Assembly: GCA_029983685.1 (NCBI GenBank)
Contig: JASBZA010000002.1
Span: 114,423 to 178,422 of the forward strand
DNA from: Oscillospiraceae bacterium
Lineage (GTDB): Bacteria > Bacillota > Clostridia > Saccharofermentanales > Fastidiosipilaceae
Length of the DNA: 64,000 nucleotides
Direction: 5' to 3'
Numbering within the stretch: position 1 is the stretch's first letter; each line of letters begins with the position of its first letter. Under the pieces are notes generated by a model that saw only the letters and a program-made list of their open reading frames with translations, did not search any database and was not told the origin of the DNA. Position numbers and translations under genes: made by a program. Shown piece by piece: positions 35,564 through 43,716 of this stretch.

Positions 35564-36391
35564 TTATAAATCGATATCCAGAAGAATGGGGGCGTGGTCT
35601 TGCCGGTCACCCGAGTCGATAATTTCGTTCTTGATGACCCGGCCTTTGATCCGGTCGCTGACGATAAAGTAGTCGATTCTCCACCCCGAATTGTTGATCT
35701 TGCTGGTACGGACGCGTTGGGCCCACCAGGTGTAAACGCCTTCCACATCGCCGTGGAGGTGGCGGAAAATGTCGACGAAGCCTTTGGCCAAAAGATTCGT
35801 GAAGCCTTCTCTTTCCTCGTCGGTAAAGCCGGCCGACCCTCTGTTGGCTTCGGGATTGGCCAGGTCAATGGGCTTGTGGGCTACGTTAAAATCACCCATG
35901 GCGATAACGGGTTTAATCTGATCCAAGGTAGCCAAATATTCGGCGTATTGCTTATCCCAGGTCTGGCGGTCCTCCAAGCGGGCCAAAGCCTCGCCGGCGT
36001 TAGGGGTGTAGACCTGGCTGATGAAGACCTCGGGCAGTTCCAGCGTAATAATGCGGCCCTCGTGGTCCATAGTGGTAGGAGCACCTATAAGGGGCATAGA
36101 AATCTCAGGCGTCAGCGATTCTTTATAAGCGAACATGGTGCCGGCGTAAGACTTGCGGGCCGGTTCTTGCGACATATTAAAGCAAAGTTTATAACCCGGC
36201 AGGCGTTCTTCCAAGATAGCCATATGCTTCTTAGAGGGGCCGGTGTAAGGGAGCTTGGTCTCCTGAATGGCGATAATGTCGGGGTCGAGCTCATCAATTT
36301 TGTCTAAAACCAGGCGGGTCATGACGGCCCGGGCCGAGTCACTGGTGAGGGCGGCGTTTAACGAATCGATATTCCAAGAAATGAGGCGCAT
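35564..36391 (-). CDS. Exodeoxyribonuclease III / AP endonuclease
   Basis: 275 residues of the endonuclease/exonuclease/phosphatase fold. Active-site motifs: RLISWNIDSLN (Asn), IIAIQETKL (Glu metal ligand), VYTPNAGE (near the catalytic Tyr), MGDFNVAH (Asp/Asn), RIDYFIVS and the final GDRQDHAPILL (Asp-His). It cuts DNA at abasic sites and trims 3' ends in base-excision repair. Length and motif set fit ExoA/XthA. The ATG follows AAAGGAG. Confidence 0.94.
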   Translation of the reverse strand: MRLISWNIDSLNAALTSDSARAVMTRLVLDKIDELDPDIIAIQETKLPYTGPSKKHMAILEERLPGYKLCFNMSQEPARKSYAGTMFAYKESLTPEISMPLIGAPTTMDHEGRIITLELPEVFISQVYTPNAGEALARLEDRQTWDKQYAEYLATLDQIKPVIAMGDFNVAHKPIDLANPEANRGSAGFTDEEREGFTNLLAKGFVDIFRHLHGDVEGVYTWWAQRVRTSKINNSGWRIDYFIVSDRIKGRVIKNEIIDSGDRQDHAPILLDIDL

Positions 36392-36509
36392 GGTATCTCC
36401 TTTTTTGCTCTAATATGTCCAAATTATTAATGGCTAACATGATAGAACAAAAAAGGAAGATTAACCATAGGGGAAAAAGCGAATTCTGTTTGGTGTAAGC
36501 TTTGGCCCG

Positions 36510-37859
36510 CTAGTTCATCTGATTGACCACCGCCATAAAAATGGTTTTATAAGAGGTACCGCGAACAAGCAAAATGAACGGACGGTCTAACTTAAACTCG
36601 ACAATCTCATCCGGCGGAGGGGCGGAGCCGTTCATGATAACTTCGGTGAAGTTGGAAGCTTCAATGCCTTCTTCATCCAGGCTTATGCGAGAGTTTTGGT
36701 TGATCTGGTCAATCCAGGCAGGCTGATTCTTGTCTTTTATAAAGTTAAATTCAGCCGTATCCTTGGAAAAGAGCCGATTAAGCCCCAGCTTTTCTAAATT
36801 CTCTTTTAAGCTCAGGTCATCTTGGATATCAAATTTGGGTACATAAAGGTTGACCAGACGCCGGTAGAAAGGAAGGGCTTCCGGATTTCTCAAGTATGCA
36901 GCAAAGTCCGGAGATTTCAGGACCTCTTCGATTGTTGCATCACCTTGCGGCAAGATAAAATCCACCCGGCCGGCGTAAGCTTCTAAATCCATGGCATAGG
37001 CCCAGGCCTTATTCAGATTGTAAATGGTCCCGTCTACCTTCTCTTTGGTCATGAATGTAGCGTCCGTATCGCCTTTGATACCGTGGAAAATGCCTTCTTG
37101 ATTCTGATTCTTATCGAATTCATTCTTCCAACGACCGGTGAAGTAAAGCGACGTATAAAGGTGCATGATGTCTTCCGGGTTAAAACGTCGCTCGTCTATC
37201 TGATCTTTCAACTGATTATGAGTGGCCTCATTCAAGTAATTTCTTAAGGTCTTGTCAAAGGTTTCATCCCCCATCTTACCGGAAAACACATCCGTACAAT
37301 ATTTTTCACCTACTGTGTTTAAGACATCCTTATCGTAGGCCAGGCGGTTGTCGAACCAAAGGGAATTTCGAACAAGGCTTTGACAGGTTTCGTCGTCCTG
37401 GTAGTTGAGTTCAAAAAGCAAGCGGAAATCTTTTTCCAAATCTTCCGGACTCTTCTGGCCTAAGACCTCTAAAATCTCGGCTTGAGTCTGACCTTCTGTT
37501 AACTGCCCCATTGTGCCTAAGGCCAAATATAGGCTTAAAGGAGAATAGATGGGGTTTTCTTCTGCCGGGTCCAAAATAACTTTTCCGGTTTTGGCAGCGA
37601 AGCTGTCGTAGGCCGGAGAAATCTCTTCTCTTTTTGCCATTTTAGCCTCTTTGACCTCATACCATTTACGGTAGAGCGCCTCATCCTTTGTATCGGCTAC
37701 ATAGGGAACGGACTTGGGGTAGACGGCCTGAGCCAGGCGGGCTTCTCCTTTGGCACTTTGGCAGCCGGTCCCTCCTAAGAGAAGGCTTAACAGTAAAACA
37801 AGGGAAAGGGCTTTTTGCAGCAGACGGCTTGTTGGCTTTGTTTGTGGCTTTAGCAACAT
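36510..37859 (-). CDS. Lipoprotein serpin (serine/cysteine protease inhibitor)
   Basis: 449 residues from the ATG at 37859, which follows AAGGAGG with good spacing; the frame runs to 37952 without a ribosome site. Signal peptide LSLVLLLSLLLGGTGC with lipobox GGTGC, so it is tethered outside the membrane. The body is a full serpin: NPIYSPLSLYLALGTMGQLT, LYFTGRWKNEF, and the C-terminal hinge and shutter DEEGIEASNFTEVI then EFKLDRPFILLVRGTSYKT. The reactive centre loop lies in the NFTEVIMNGSAPPPDE region. Hinge residues are less Ala-rich than in classic inhibitory serpins (EGIEASN for EGTEAAA), so inhibition is likely but not certain. Gut bacterial serpins counter host or competitor proteases. 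Confidence 0.92.
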   Translation of the reverse strand: MLLKPQTKPTSRLLQKALSLVLLLSLLLGGTGCQSAKGEARLAQAVYPKSVPYVADTKDEALYRKWYEVKEAKMAKREEISPAYDSFAAKTGKVILDPAEENPIYSPLSLYLALGTMGQLTEGQTQAEILEVLGQKSPEDLEKDFRLLFELNYQDDETCQSLVRNSLWFDNRLAYDKDVLNTVGEKYCTDVFSGKMGDETFDKTLRNYLNEATHNQLKDQIDERRFNPEDIMHLYTSLYFTGRWKNEFDKNQNQEGIFHGIKGDTDATFMTKEKVDGTIYNLNKAWAYAMDLEAYAGRVDFILPQGDATIEEVLKSPDFAAYLRNPEALPFYRRLVNLYVPKFDIQDDLSLKENLEKLGLNRLFSKDTAEFNFIKDKNQPAWIDQINQNSRISLDEEGIEASNFTEVIMNGSAPPPDEIVEFKLDRPFILLVRGTSYKTIFMAVVNQMN

Positions 37860-38004
37860 GATAAAAACCTCCTTGATTCCTTGTAGAAACAAGAACGTGA
37901 GGGAAAACGCTTTGCTGTTATTTATTATAAATTTACCGGTCACGGCCTGCAATAATGGCCGAGGTCGGCTATGATTGAAGAAAAGAAAGTGAGATGATTA
38001 ATAT

Positions 38005-38838
38005 ATGAAGAAGACATTCGGTATTTTGGGATGCGGCTTTTTAGGAAGCATTGTCGCTACGGCTTATCAGCGAGGCTTTTTGGACGAATACGACTTTATC
38101 GGTGCCTATTCACATAATGAAGCGGACATTGATCGGCTTTTGTCTGTGGCCGGTGAGGGTAAGGCCTTTACCTCTGTCGATGCCATTATCGATGCTAAGC
38201 CGGATATGCTGATTGAGACAGCCTCCGTAGCCTTCTTTAAGTCTATGGCGGTTCAGGCCTTGGAGCAGGGCATCAGCTTAATTCCTTTATCTATCGGTTC
38301 TTTTGCTGACAAGGCTTTCTATGACGAAGCCATGCAAACGGCCCAAGCCAACCATGCTAAGATTTATATCCCCTCGGGAGCGGTAGGCGGTTTTGATGTC
38401 CTCCAGACAGTCTCTCTCATGGCCGAAGCCGGCGTAGACCATAACCACCCCTTTGGCCGGGAAAATGAAGTCACCGACCATAAGACTGAGGTCCACACCC
38501 ATAAGAATCCGGGTCCTATCATGGGCACCAAGCTCTTCAGCGACGAGGTCATCAGCCAGATGAAGACCGTTTTTGACGGAACGGCCGAGGAAGCCATTGA
38601 GATTTTGCCTACGCAGGTCAACGTCATGGTGGCGGCGGCTTTGGCCTCCAGCGGACCGGAGCAGACCGGGGCGAAGATTACGACCGTGCCCGGTTTTGTC
38701 GGCGATGACCACCGTACGGTGATTGAAACCCACGGCATTCGTGGTGTGGTCGATATTTATTCGTCCACCAGTGCCATTGCAGGCTGGTCCATTGTCGCAT
38801 TGATGCGAAACCTGGCTTCTCCCATGGAGTTTTTCTAG
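38005..38838 (+). CDS. nadX: L-aspartate dehydrogenase
   Basis: 277 residues. N-terminal Rossmann motif GILGCGFLGSIVA; AGEG and DMLIETAS segments; then the DUF108 catalytic domain with IYIPSGAVGGFDVLQTVSLM and the conserved PTQVNVMVAAALAS (Asn-Val near the substrate). NadX oxidises aspartate to iminoaspartate for NAD synthesis, though some homologues serve other amino-acid pathways. No nadA or nadC is nearby. It is encoded 18 bp before a hydroxyacid dehydrogenase, so a two-step dehydrogenase route is possible. An oddity is the weak ribosome site (GAGATG region). Confidence 0.82.
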   Translation: MKKTFGILGCGFLGSIVATAYQRGFLDEYDFIGAYSHNEADIDRLLSVAGEGKAFTSVDAIIDAKPDMLIETASVAFFKSMAVQALEQGISLIPLSIGSFADKAFYDEAMQTAQANHAKIYIPSGAVGGFDVLQTVSLMAEAGVDHNHPFGRENEVTDHKTEVHTHKNPGPIMGTKLFSDEVISQMKTVFDGTAEEAIEILPTQVNVMVAAALASSGPEQTGAKITTVPGFVGDDHRTVIETHGIRGVVDIYSSTSAIAGWSIVALMRNLASPMEFF

Positions 38839-38856
38839 AAAGCGAGCGTGTGATTG

Positions 38857-39774
38857 ATGGGAAAGTTTAAGAAATTAGTACAGTTGGGTCCGGTGGGCAT
38901 GGAGCCCTGGGCCCAGGAAGAGCTTAAGCAGTACGCCGAAGAGATTGTGACCAACGATACGGTCCCCGTAAGCGACGACGAAGTGGTTGCTATGATTGGC
39001 GACGCCGATGCGGTCCTCTTAAGACCCAAACCGGTTTTGACCAAAGAAATTTTGGCCCGGGTGCCTAACGTTAAGTACATCGGCATGTGCTGCAGCCTTT
39101 ATTCTAAGGAGTCGGCCAATGTGGATATTGACTTCGCCCAAGACCACGGCATGACCGTGACCGGTATTCGTGACTACGGCGACGAGGGCGTGGTGGAATA
39201 CGTTATTTATCAGCTGGTCCGGATCCTCCACGGCTACGACTTCCCCCGCTGGAAAGAACGCCCCTTAGAAATTACCGGTCTTAAGGTGGGCTTCGTAGGT
39301 CTGGGGACCTCCGGCGGCATGACCGCGGAAGCCTTGCAGTTTTTGGGCGCCGATATCGGCTATTTTGCTCGAGGACCTAAACCCGAGAGAGAAGAACAGG
39401 GCATGCGTTACATGGAGTTAAGAGACCTCCTGTCCTGGGCCGACGTGGTGGTGACCTGCCTTAATAAGAACACCATTCTTCTGCATGAGGAAGAGTTCAA
39501 AGCTTTGGGGAACGGTAAGATTATGTTTAATACTTCCATCGGTCCGGCTTCGGACTCAGCAGCCTTGAAGGCTTGGATTTCCAATTCGGACAATATCTTC
39601 TGCTGCGACACCGAGGACGCTCTGGGCGATATCTATGAGGATGTAAAAGACCTGCCCAATGTGGTCTGTGTCCGCCATTCGGCCGGTATGACGGACCAGT
39701 CATTCGACCGCTTAAGCCAAAAAGTTTTGGATAATATTGAAGGATATTTTGCGGGAAAGGATTTTAGGCTTTAG
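38857..39774 (+). CDS. D-isomer-specific 2-hydroxyacid dehydrogenase
   Basis: 305 residues from ATG 38857 (a TTG three bases earlier is also in frame). The NAD-binding core reads VGFVGLGTSGGMTAEALQFL with GxGxxG near residue 145. The catalytic positions are less classical: VVVTCLNKNTILLHEEEFKAL, and VVCVRHSAGMT where the active-site His normally lies. It reduces or oxidises a 2-keto/2-hydroxy acid. Tight pairing with nadX (18-bp gap) suggests that both act on one substrate series. The substrate is not deducible. Confidence 0.85.
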   Translation: MGKFKKLVQLGPVGMEPWAQEELKQYAEEIVTNDTVPVSDDEVVAMIGDADAVLLRPKPVLTKEILARVPNVKYIGMCCSLYSKESANVDIDFAQDHGMTVTGIRDYGDEGVVEYVIYQLVRILHGYDFPRWKERPLEITGLKVGFVGLGTSGGMTAEALQFLGADIGYFARGPKPEREEQGMRYMELRDLLSWADVVVTCLNKNTILLHEEEFKALGNGKIMFNTSIGPASDSAALKAWISNSDNIFCCDTEDALGDIYEDVKDLPNVVCVRHSAGMTDQSFDRLSQKVLDNIEGYFAGKDFRL

Positions 39775-39800
39775 TTTAAAGTCCATAAAGGCACAGCGTC

Positions 39801-40208
39801 ATGCACTACGAAATTAAAGCTTATACACACTATAAAGAAACAGAAGTCTTGCCTTTATATGAAAGTGTCGGCTGGACCAATTATGTCAACAGGGCAGACC
39901 GCTTAAAAGATGCTTATGACAATTCACTCCTGACCTTGGCCGCTTATGACGCCGATACAGTGGTGGGACTTATTCGTGCAGTAGGTGACGGGGTTTCCAT
40001 TGTCTTTATTCAGGACTTATTGGTCTTACCGACCTACCAAAGACAGGGTATCGGGACCTCTCTCATACAGGCTCTTTTAGAAAAATATAAGGGCGTCTAT
40101 CAGATTGAGCTACTTACCGATAACACAGAGAAAAACAGGGCATTTTATGAGTCCCTTCATATGGAAGCGGCCGATAAGCTGGACTGCATGGCCTATATCA
40201 AAATGTAA
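39801..40208 (+). CDS. GNAT-family N-acetyltransferase
   Basis: 135 residues. Acetyl-CoA motif A is QDLLVLPTYQRQGIGTSLI (residues about 71-90) with the pyrophosphate-binding Q-R-Q-G-I-G-T; motif B ends in ENRAFYESLHM-like NRAFYESLHMEAADK. This short form resembles stand-alone YjdJ/RimI-type acetyltransferases. It follows the dehydrogenase by 26 bp and precedes a strong bidirectional terminator, so it ends that transcript. Substrate unknown. Confidence 0.88.
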   Translation: MHYEIKAYTHYKETEVLPLYESVGWTNYVNRADRLKDAYDNSLLTLAAYDADTVVGLIRAVGDGVSIVFIQDLLVLPTYQRQGIGTSLIQALLEKYKGVYQIELLTDNTEKNRAFYESLHMEAADKLDCMAYIKM

Positions 40209-40231
40209 ATAGTAGGAGAACACCTGAAAGA

Positions 40232-40271
40232 ACAAACACCCGAAAGAGCTTTGTCTCATTCGGGTGTTTGT
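40232..40271. terminator. Strong bidirectional terminator
   Basis: ACAAACACCCGAA (40232-40244) and TTCGGGTGTTTGT (40259-40271) form a perfect 13-bp stem with a 14-nt loop between the convergent GNAT and alcohol dehydrogenase genes. Both flanks are A/T-rich but without a long T run. Confidence 0.75.
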
Positions 40272-40297
40272 ACATTATTGGTTTTTTATACTTAGCT

Positions 40298-41371
40298 TTA
40301 AGCTTCCTTATCCCAGTCGATTACAACATAAGGCTTAATGAGGTCTCTGGGCTTCTCATCCATTAACTTATAGGCATCTTCAATCTGATCGAAACCTTCA
40401 AACTTATAGTTGAGAAGTTTGCCGGGATCGACCCGACCGCTTCTGATAACATTCAAGAGACGTTCGATTCTCCTGGCACCGCCACGGCAGAAACCGCCGG
40501 TGATGGTGATATCGGACATGCCCAAGCCCCACAGGAGCGCCGGGAAGCTTACCGTTTCGGAGGAATCGTAATAGTTCACATTCGAGATAATGCCGCCGGG
40601 TTTTACCATGCGCAGTGACTGCGTGATGTTGTCGGTCGTACCGCCTGCGATGATGGTGCAATCGACACCCTCGGGGTATAAGGATCTGACCTGGTCGGCC
40701 AAATCGCCTTCCTTGTAGCTCAAAATCTTGGTTGCGCCGTATTCTTTGGCCAACTCTACACAATTAGGCCTGGTACCGATAGCAATAATTTCGCCTGCGC
40801 CTCTTAACTTGGCACCTGCTACCGCCATAAGACCTACCGGGCCGATTCCGAAAACCACAACCGTATCGCCCAGTTTGACTTTGGCCATCTCCGCGCCGTA
40901 AAAACCCGTGCTCATCATGTCGACGGTCATCAGGGCCTGCTCGATGGTCACATCGTCCGGCATGTGAACCAGGTTGGCATCGGCATTATTCACATGGAAA
41001 AACTCGCCGAAGACACCGTCCTTGCTGTTCAAAAACTTAAAACCGCCCATCAGGCTGTGGTCGTGGGCTTCACTGTGGTCCGGGTCTTGCAGGGGAACTG
41101 CGTCCCAATCCGGTGTAACGCAGGGAACCACTACGATGTCGCCTTTCTTAAAATTCTTAACATTGTCTGCTACTTCCACAATTTCACCGATGGCTTCGTG
41201 GCCCAAAATCACGTTGGTTCTGGAACCCGAGCCGCCATGGCTCATATGTGTGTCGGATGAACAGGGGGCTACCGCAACCGGTCTCAAGATTGCATCGCCG
41301 CCGGTCAGGACAGGCTTTTCTTTCTCCAGCCAACCCACCTTGTTCACTTCAAACATTCCGTAACCTTTCAT
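40298..41371 (-). CDS. Zinc-dependent secondary alcohol dehydrogenase (TBADH type)
   Basis: 357 residues from the ATG at 41371, which follows AGGAGGT. The sequence closely follows the clostridial and thermophilic NADP-dependent secondary alcohol dehydrogenases: MKGYGMFEVNKVGWLEKEKP, AVAPCSSDTH, GHEAIGEIVEV, KDGVFGEFFHVNNADANLVH. Catalytic zinc ligands are C37, H58 and D151 (in TVDMMSTGF). Cofactor motif GIGPVGLMAVAGAKLRGAG and GTRPNCVE favour NADP(H). It interconverts 2-ketones and secondary alcohols, or acts in a related polyol step. Transcribed alone. Confidence 0.93.
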   Translation of the reverse strand: MKGYGMFEVNKVGWLEKEKPVLTGGDAILRPVAVAPCSSDTHMSHGGSGSRTNVILGHEAIGEIVEVADNVKNFKKGDIVVVPCVTPDWDAVPLQDPDHSEAHDHSLMGGFKFLNSKDGVFGEFFHVNNADANLVHMPDDVTIEQALMTVDMMSTGFYGAEMAKVKLGDTVVVFGIGPVGLMAVAGAKLRGAGEIIAIGTRPNCVELAKEYGATKILSYKEGDLADQVRSLYPEGVDCTIIAGGTTDNITQSLRMVKPGGIISNVNYYDSSETVSFPALLWGLGMSDITITGGFCRGGARRIERLLNVIRSGRVDPGKLLNYKFEGFDQIEDAYKLMDEKPRDLIKPYVVIDWDKEA

Positions 41372-41404
41372 CTTCGTACCTCCTAACACAACTCTGAGTC
41401 TCTT

Positions 41405-41761
41405 CTATTCTACATCTTTGAAGATGATTTCGCCTTCCTGGACCATGCCCAGCTCGTCTCGGGCCAATTGCTCAATGTATTGGGGCTGGTCTGCCATGGC
41501 TTCCGCCCGGTCTAAACGCGCCGCTTCTTCTTCCAGAGCACTTAGCTCGGTCCGAAGCTCATCGCCCTCGGCCAGCTTCACCTGACGCTCGTTATTCTGG
41601 CGGACCAAAAAAGCCACCCCTACCAAGACCAATAAAACAAAAATCAAGGCCAGCATGATGGTGCTGAGGCGGAGGCTAAAGCGCGGTCCCTCCACATGTA
41701 CTTGGCCCCGGTCGGCCAGGGCTTCCGGAGCTTGCGGTTTTCTATTCCGATACACTTCCAT
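41405..41761 (-). CDS. divIC: DivIC/FtsB-family septum formation initiator
   Basis: 118 residues from ATG 41761, with a GGGAG site 9 bp upstream; an in-frame GTG at 41785 is an alternative. One membrane helix (LSTIMLALIFVLLVLVGVAFLV, about residues 35-57) after a short cytosolic basic tail, then an extracellular leucine/glutamate coiled coil (LRTELSALEEEAARLD) and the conserved short C-terminal IEQLARDELGMVQEGEIIF. DivIC/FtsB scaffolds the divisome with FtsL and DivIB. It overlaps the end of rqcP by about 20 bp. Confidence 0.85.
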   Translation of the reverse strand: MEVYRNRKPQAPEALADRGQVHVEGPRFSLRLSTIMLALIFVLLVLVGVAFLVRQNNERQVKLAEGDELRTELSALEEEAARLDRAEAMADQPQYIEQLARDELGMVQEGEIIFKDVE

Positions 41762-42023
41762 TGTCTTCTTCTCCCGTGGTGTCACCTATGATTCTGTAGA
41801 GCTCGGCAACATCCTTCTTGTTCACATGTTCTCTGACGTCCATCACCTCAACCAAGACATTGCCGGAGCCGAATTGAATTTCAATTCGATCGCCTTTTTC
41901 AATCTGTAAGGAAGGTTTGGCCGGATTGCCGTTGACTTTGACCCGGCCGTTGTTGGCAATGGAGTTGGCAACGGTTCTTCGTTTAATAATTCGACTGGTT
42001 TTCAAAAATTTATCTAAGCGCAT
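41742..42023 (-). CDS. rqcP: S4-domain ribosome quality control factor RqcP (YabO/Hsp15 type)
   Basis: 93 residues. S4 RNA-binding domain: MRLDKFLKTSRIIKRRTVAN, ANNGRVKVNG and KPSLQIEKGDRIEI. RqcP stabilises the tRNA on the free 50S subunit during C-terminal alanine tailing by RqcH. It overlaps divIC, matching the yabO-divIC order of Bacillus but without yabP and yabQ between them. The C-terminal 20 residues are acidic and variable. Confidence 0.9.
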   Translation of the reverse strand: MRLDKFLKTSRIIKRRTVANSIANNGRVKVNGNPAKPSLQIEKGDRIEIQFGSGNVLVEVMDVREHVNKKDVAELYRIIGDTTGEEDNGSVSE

Positions 42024-42048
42024 AATTCTTCATTCCTTATATTGTCTT

Positions 42049-42315
42049 TCATTTATCATCCAACCACTTGATTTGCAACCGATCAAAGGGCACCTTTTCA
42101 ACGAATTGGTCCTGAGTGAAAAAGGTTTGGTGCCAATGGGCAAACTCCTGGGTGTTCTTTTGCATCCACAAGGGTACCGATACATCCAAGCTCTTGCAAA
42201 TATCAAGCAGGCAATTCTCCAGTTGCTTGCTAAAGCCCAGTTGGTCGTCGTGGTGTTCGGATACTATGACTTGGCGGACATAAGTCCCCAAAAACGTTTT
42301 CCCTTCAATACGCAT
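42049..42315 (-). CDS. Conserved-looking small protein of unknown function
   Basis: 88 residues. It lies in the gap between the hexokinase-like gene (14 bp) and rqcP (25 bp) on the same strand, so it is probably translated from the same mRNA. It opens MRIEGKTFLGTYVRQVIVSE and includes LWMQKNTQEFAHWHQTFF with several aromatics. There is no signal peptide or membrane helix. The ribosome site is weak. No family is recognised; codon and base use match the neighbours. Confidence 0.55.
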   Translation of the reverse strand: MRIEGKTFLGTYVRQVIVSEHHDDQLGFSKQLENCLLDICKSLDVSVPLWMQKNTQEFAHWHQTFFTQDQFVEKVPFDRLQIKWLDDK

Positions 42316-42329
42316 GGCACCGTCGTTTC

Positions 42330-43613
42330 TTAATTCATCAAGGCGGCCAAGGCCGTCCCGACGCAGTTGGCGTGACCGACTTCTATAAGTTCATTGTAGA
42401 AGCCGTGCTTTTCGTTAATAAATTCTTTTATGTAATAGTTTAGTTTGAGTCGGTTGATAGGTCTAGCGTAATAGGTGTCCGCCTCCAAGGCTATGGCCAA
42501 AGGCTTAATACGGCTTCGCCCCTTATCCATCACGATATGGCAGGCACAAAGGGTGACGGCGACCCAGCGGGCCACCCTCTCTAGAACATTATCCAGGATA
42601 TAAAAGAGCATTTCCCGGTCAAAGTCGTTGGCACAGCACTGGCCCAAGACGCCGGGGCCATAGGGTTTTTGTAAAAAGTCGTGGATTTGGGCATCTTCCA
42701 GGCCCGTAATCAGCGAAAAGCGTTCCTCAAAGAAACCGCTGAATATGCCGCCTTCCTGGATGGCTTCGCGTATGGTGTACTGAGCCTGTAGACCCTGATA
42801 GTGGCCGGCTAAGACTTTCTCGAACACGTGGTTGCCCGGTGCGACCGTGGCTTCATCGATTTCCCGGTCGATTCGGGTTCTGAATAAGGGATGGTAGGTC
42901 CCTACCTCGGTGTTGATAATCATCTGATCAAAGGGATCGACATGGGCCATGTTTAGGCCGGAGTCCAGGATAAAGGAAGCGTAACCGTCATAGACCTTTT
43001 CCGTATCATCGATGGAACCGGCCAAAAGCGCAGCCACGGTGTTGTTTAAGACCACAATATGTAAGGGGTCTTTGACTCCGAAAGCGTCTAGGCGGTCTTT
43101 GATATTTTCTACCAAGGAAGTTCCGATGACCTCGGGGGCCAAAATTTCTTTCGAAAGATTCCTTACGATGCCGTCTAGATTGGGCAAGATGGCCGTTTCA
43201 TAAGCAAAAGAAAGCCCCACGATGCGGCTGGTTTCGAGATAAGGGAGCAGGGCTTTGGCCAGGGTATCGTAAAATTCGTCCTTGCCGACTTCATGGCCCG
43301 ATCCCGGCATGGGTAAGGTCTTCCGCCCGGTGATGCTGGGCTCCAAACCCTTGTGGAATGTGACCAACCGAGTCTGGATTGTTTTGCCGCTACAGGCCAT
43401 GACCACCACCGGCTTCTCCCAAATAGGGGCAGTCTGGAGGTGGATGTATGAGGAAATCATGGGCAGGCTGTCTTGCCTATTAGGCTCGGTGTTAGGGGTT
43501 TCCAGACCTCTCTCGGCGAAGCTTACAAGTCTCTCCAATTCGGCATCCATGTCCAAGGTCCGGGCATTGAAACCTCTTTTCTCCAGAAAGTTCATCAAGA
43601 CTTCGTAACGCAT
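42330..43613 (-). CDS. Hexokinase-family protein with Asp-to-Asn at the catalytic position
   Basis: 427 residues of the eukaryotic-type hexokinase fold. The small domain has VVVMACSGKTIQTRLVTFHK in place of the usual DLGGTNFR-type loop. The segment LHIVVLNNTVAALLAGSID (residues 185-203) is the family NDT motif, but N191 replaces the catalytic Asp (codon AAC). Later segments INTEVGTYH and FEKVLAGHYQG match the glucose-contact region. Both changes suggest lost or altered kinase activity. It lies upstream of the small protein, rqcP and divIC in one leftward cluster. No ribosome site stands out. Confidence 0.78.
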   Translation of the reverse strand: MRYEVLMNFLEKRGFNARTLDMDAELERLVSFAERGLETPNTEPNRQDSLPMISSYIHLQTAPIWEKPVVVMACSGKTIQTRLVTFHKGLEPSITGRKTLPMPGSGHEVGKDEFYDTLAKALLPYLETSRIVGLSFAYETAILPNLDGIVRNLSKEILAPEVIGTSLVENIKDRLDAFGVKDPLHIVVLNNTVAALLAGSIDDTEKVYDGYASFILDSGLNMAHVDPFDQMIINTEVGTYHPLFRTRIDREIDEATVAPGNHVFEKVLAGHYQGLQAQYTIREAIQEGGIFSGFFEERFSLITGLEDAQIHDFLQKPYGPGVLGQCCANDFDREMLFYILDNVLERVARWVAVTLCACHIVMDKGRSRIKPLAIALEADTYYARPINRLKLNYYIKEFINEKHGFYNELIEVGHANCVGTALAALMN

Positions 43614-43716
43614 AAGACCTCCCTATAAGACCTCCCCAACTTCAAATGAAAAAATACACTCAGATTATACCGCATCGATTATACTAAAGGCTATAACATG
43701 AAGGGGGACGGGCAAG

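Noticed and set aside
35594..36307. 237-codon + strand frame opposite the exonuclease III gene
   Set aside because: It is a shadow frame; the minus-strand gene has a full set of catalytic motifs.
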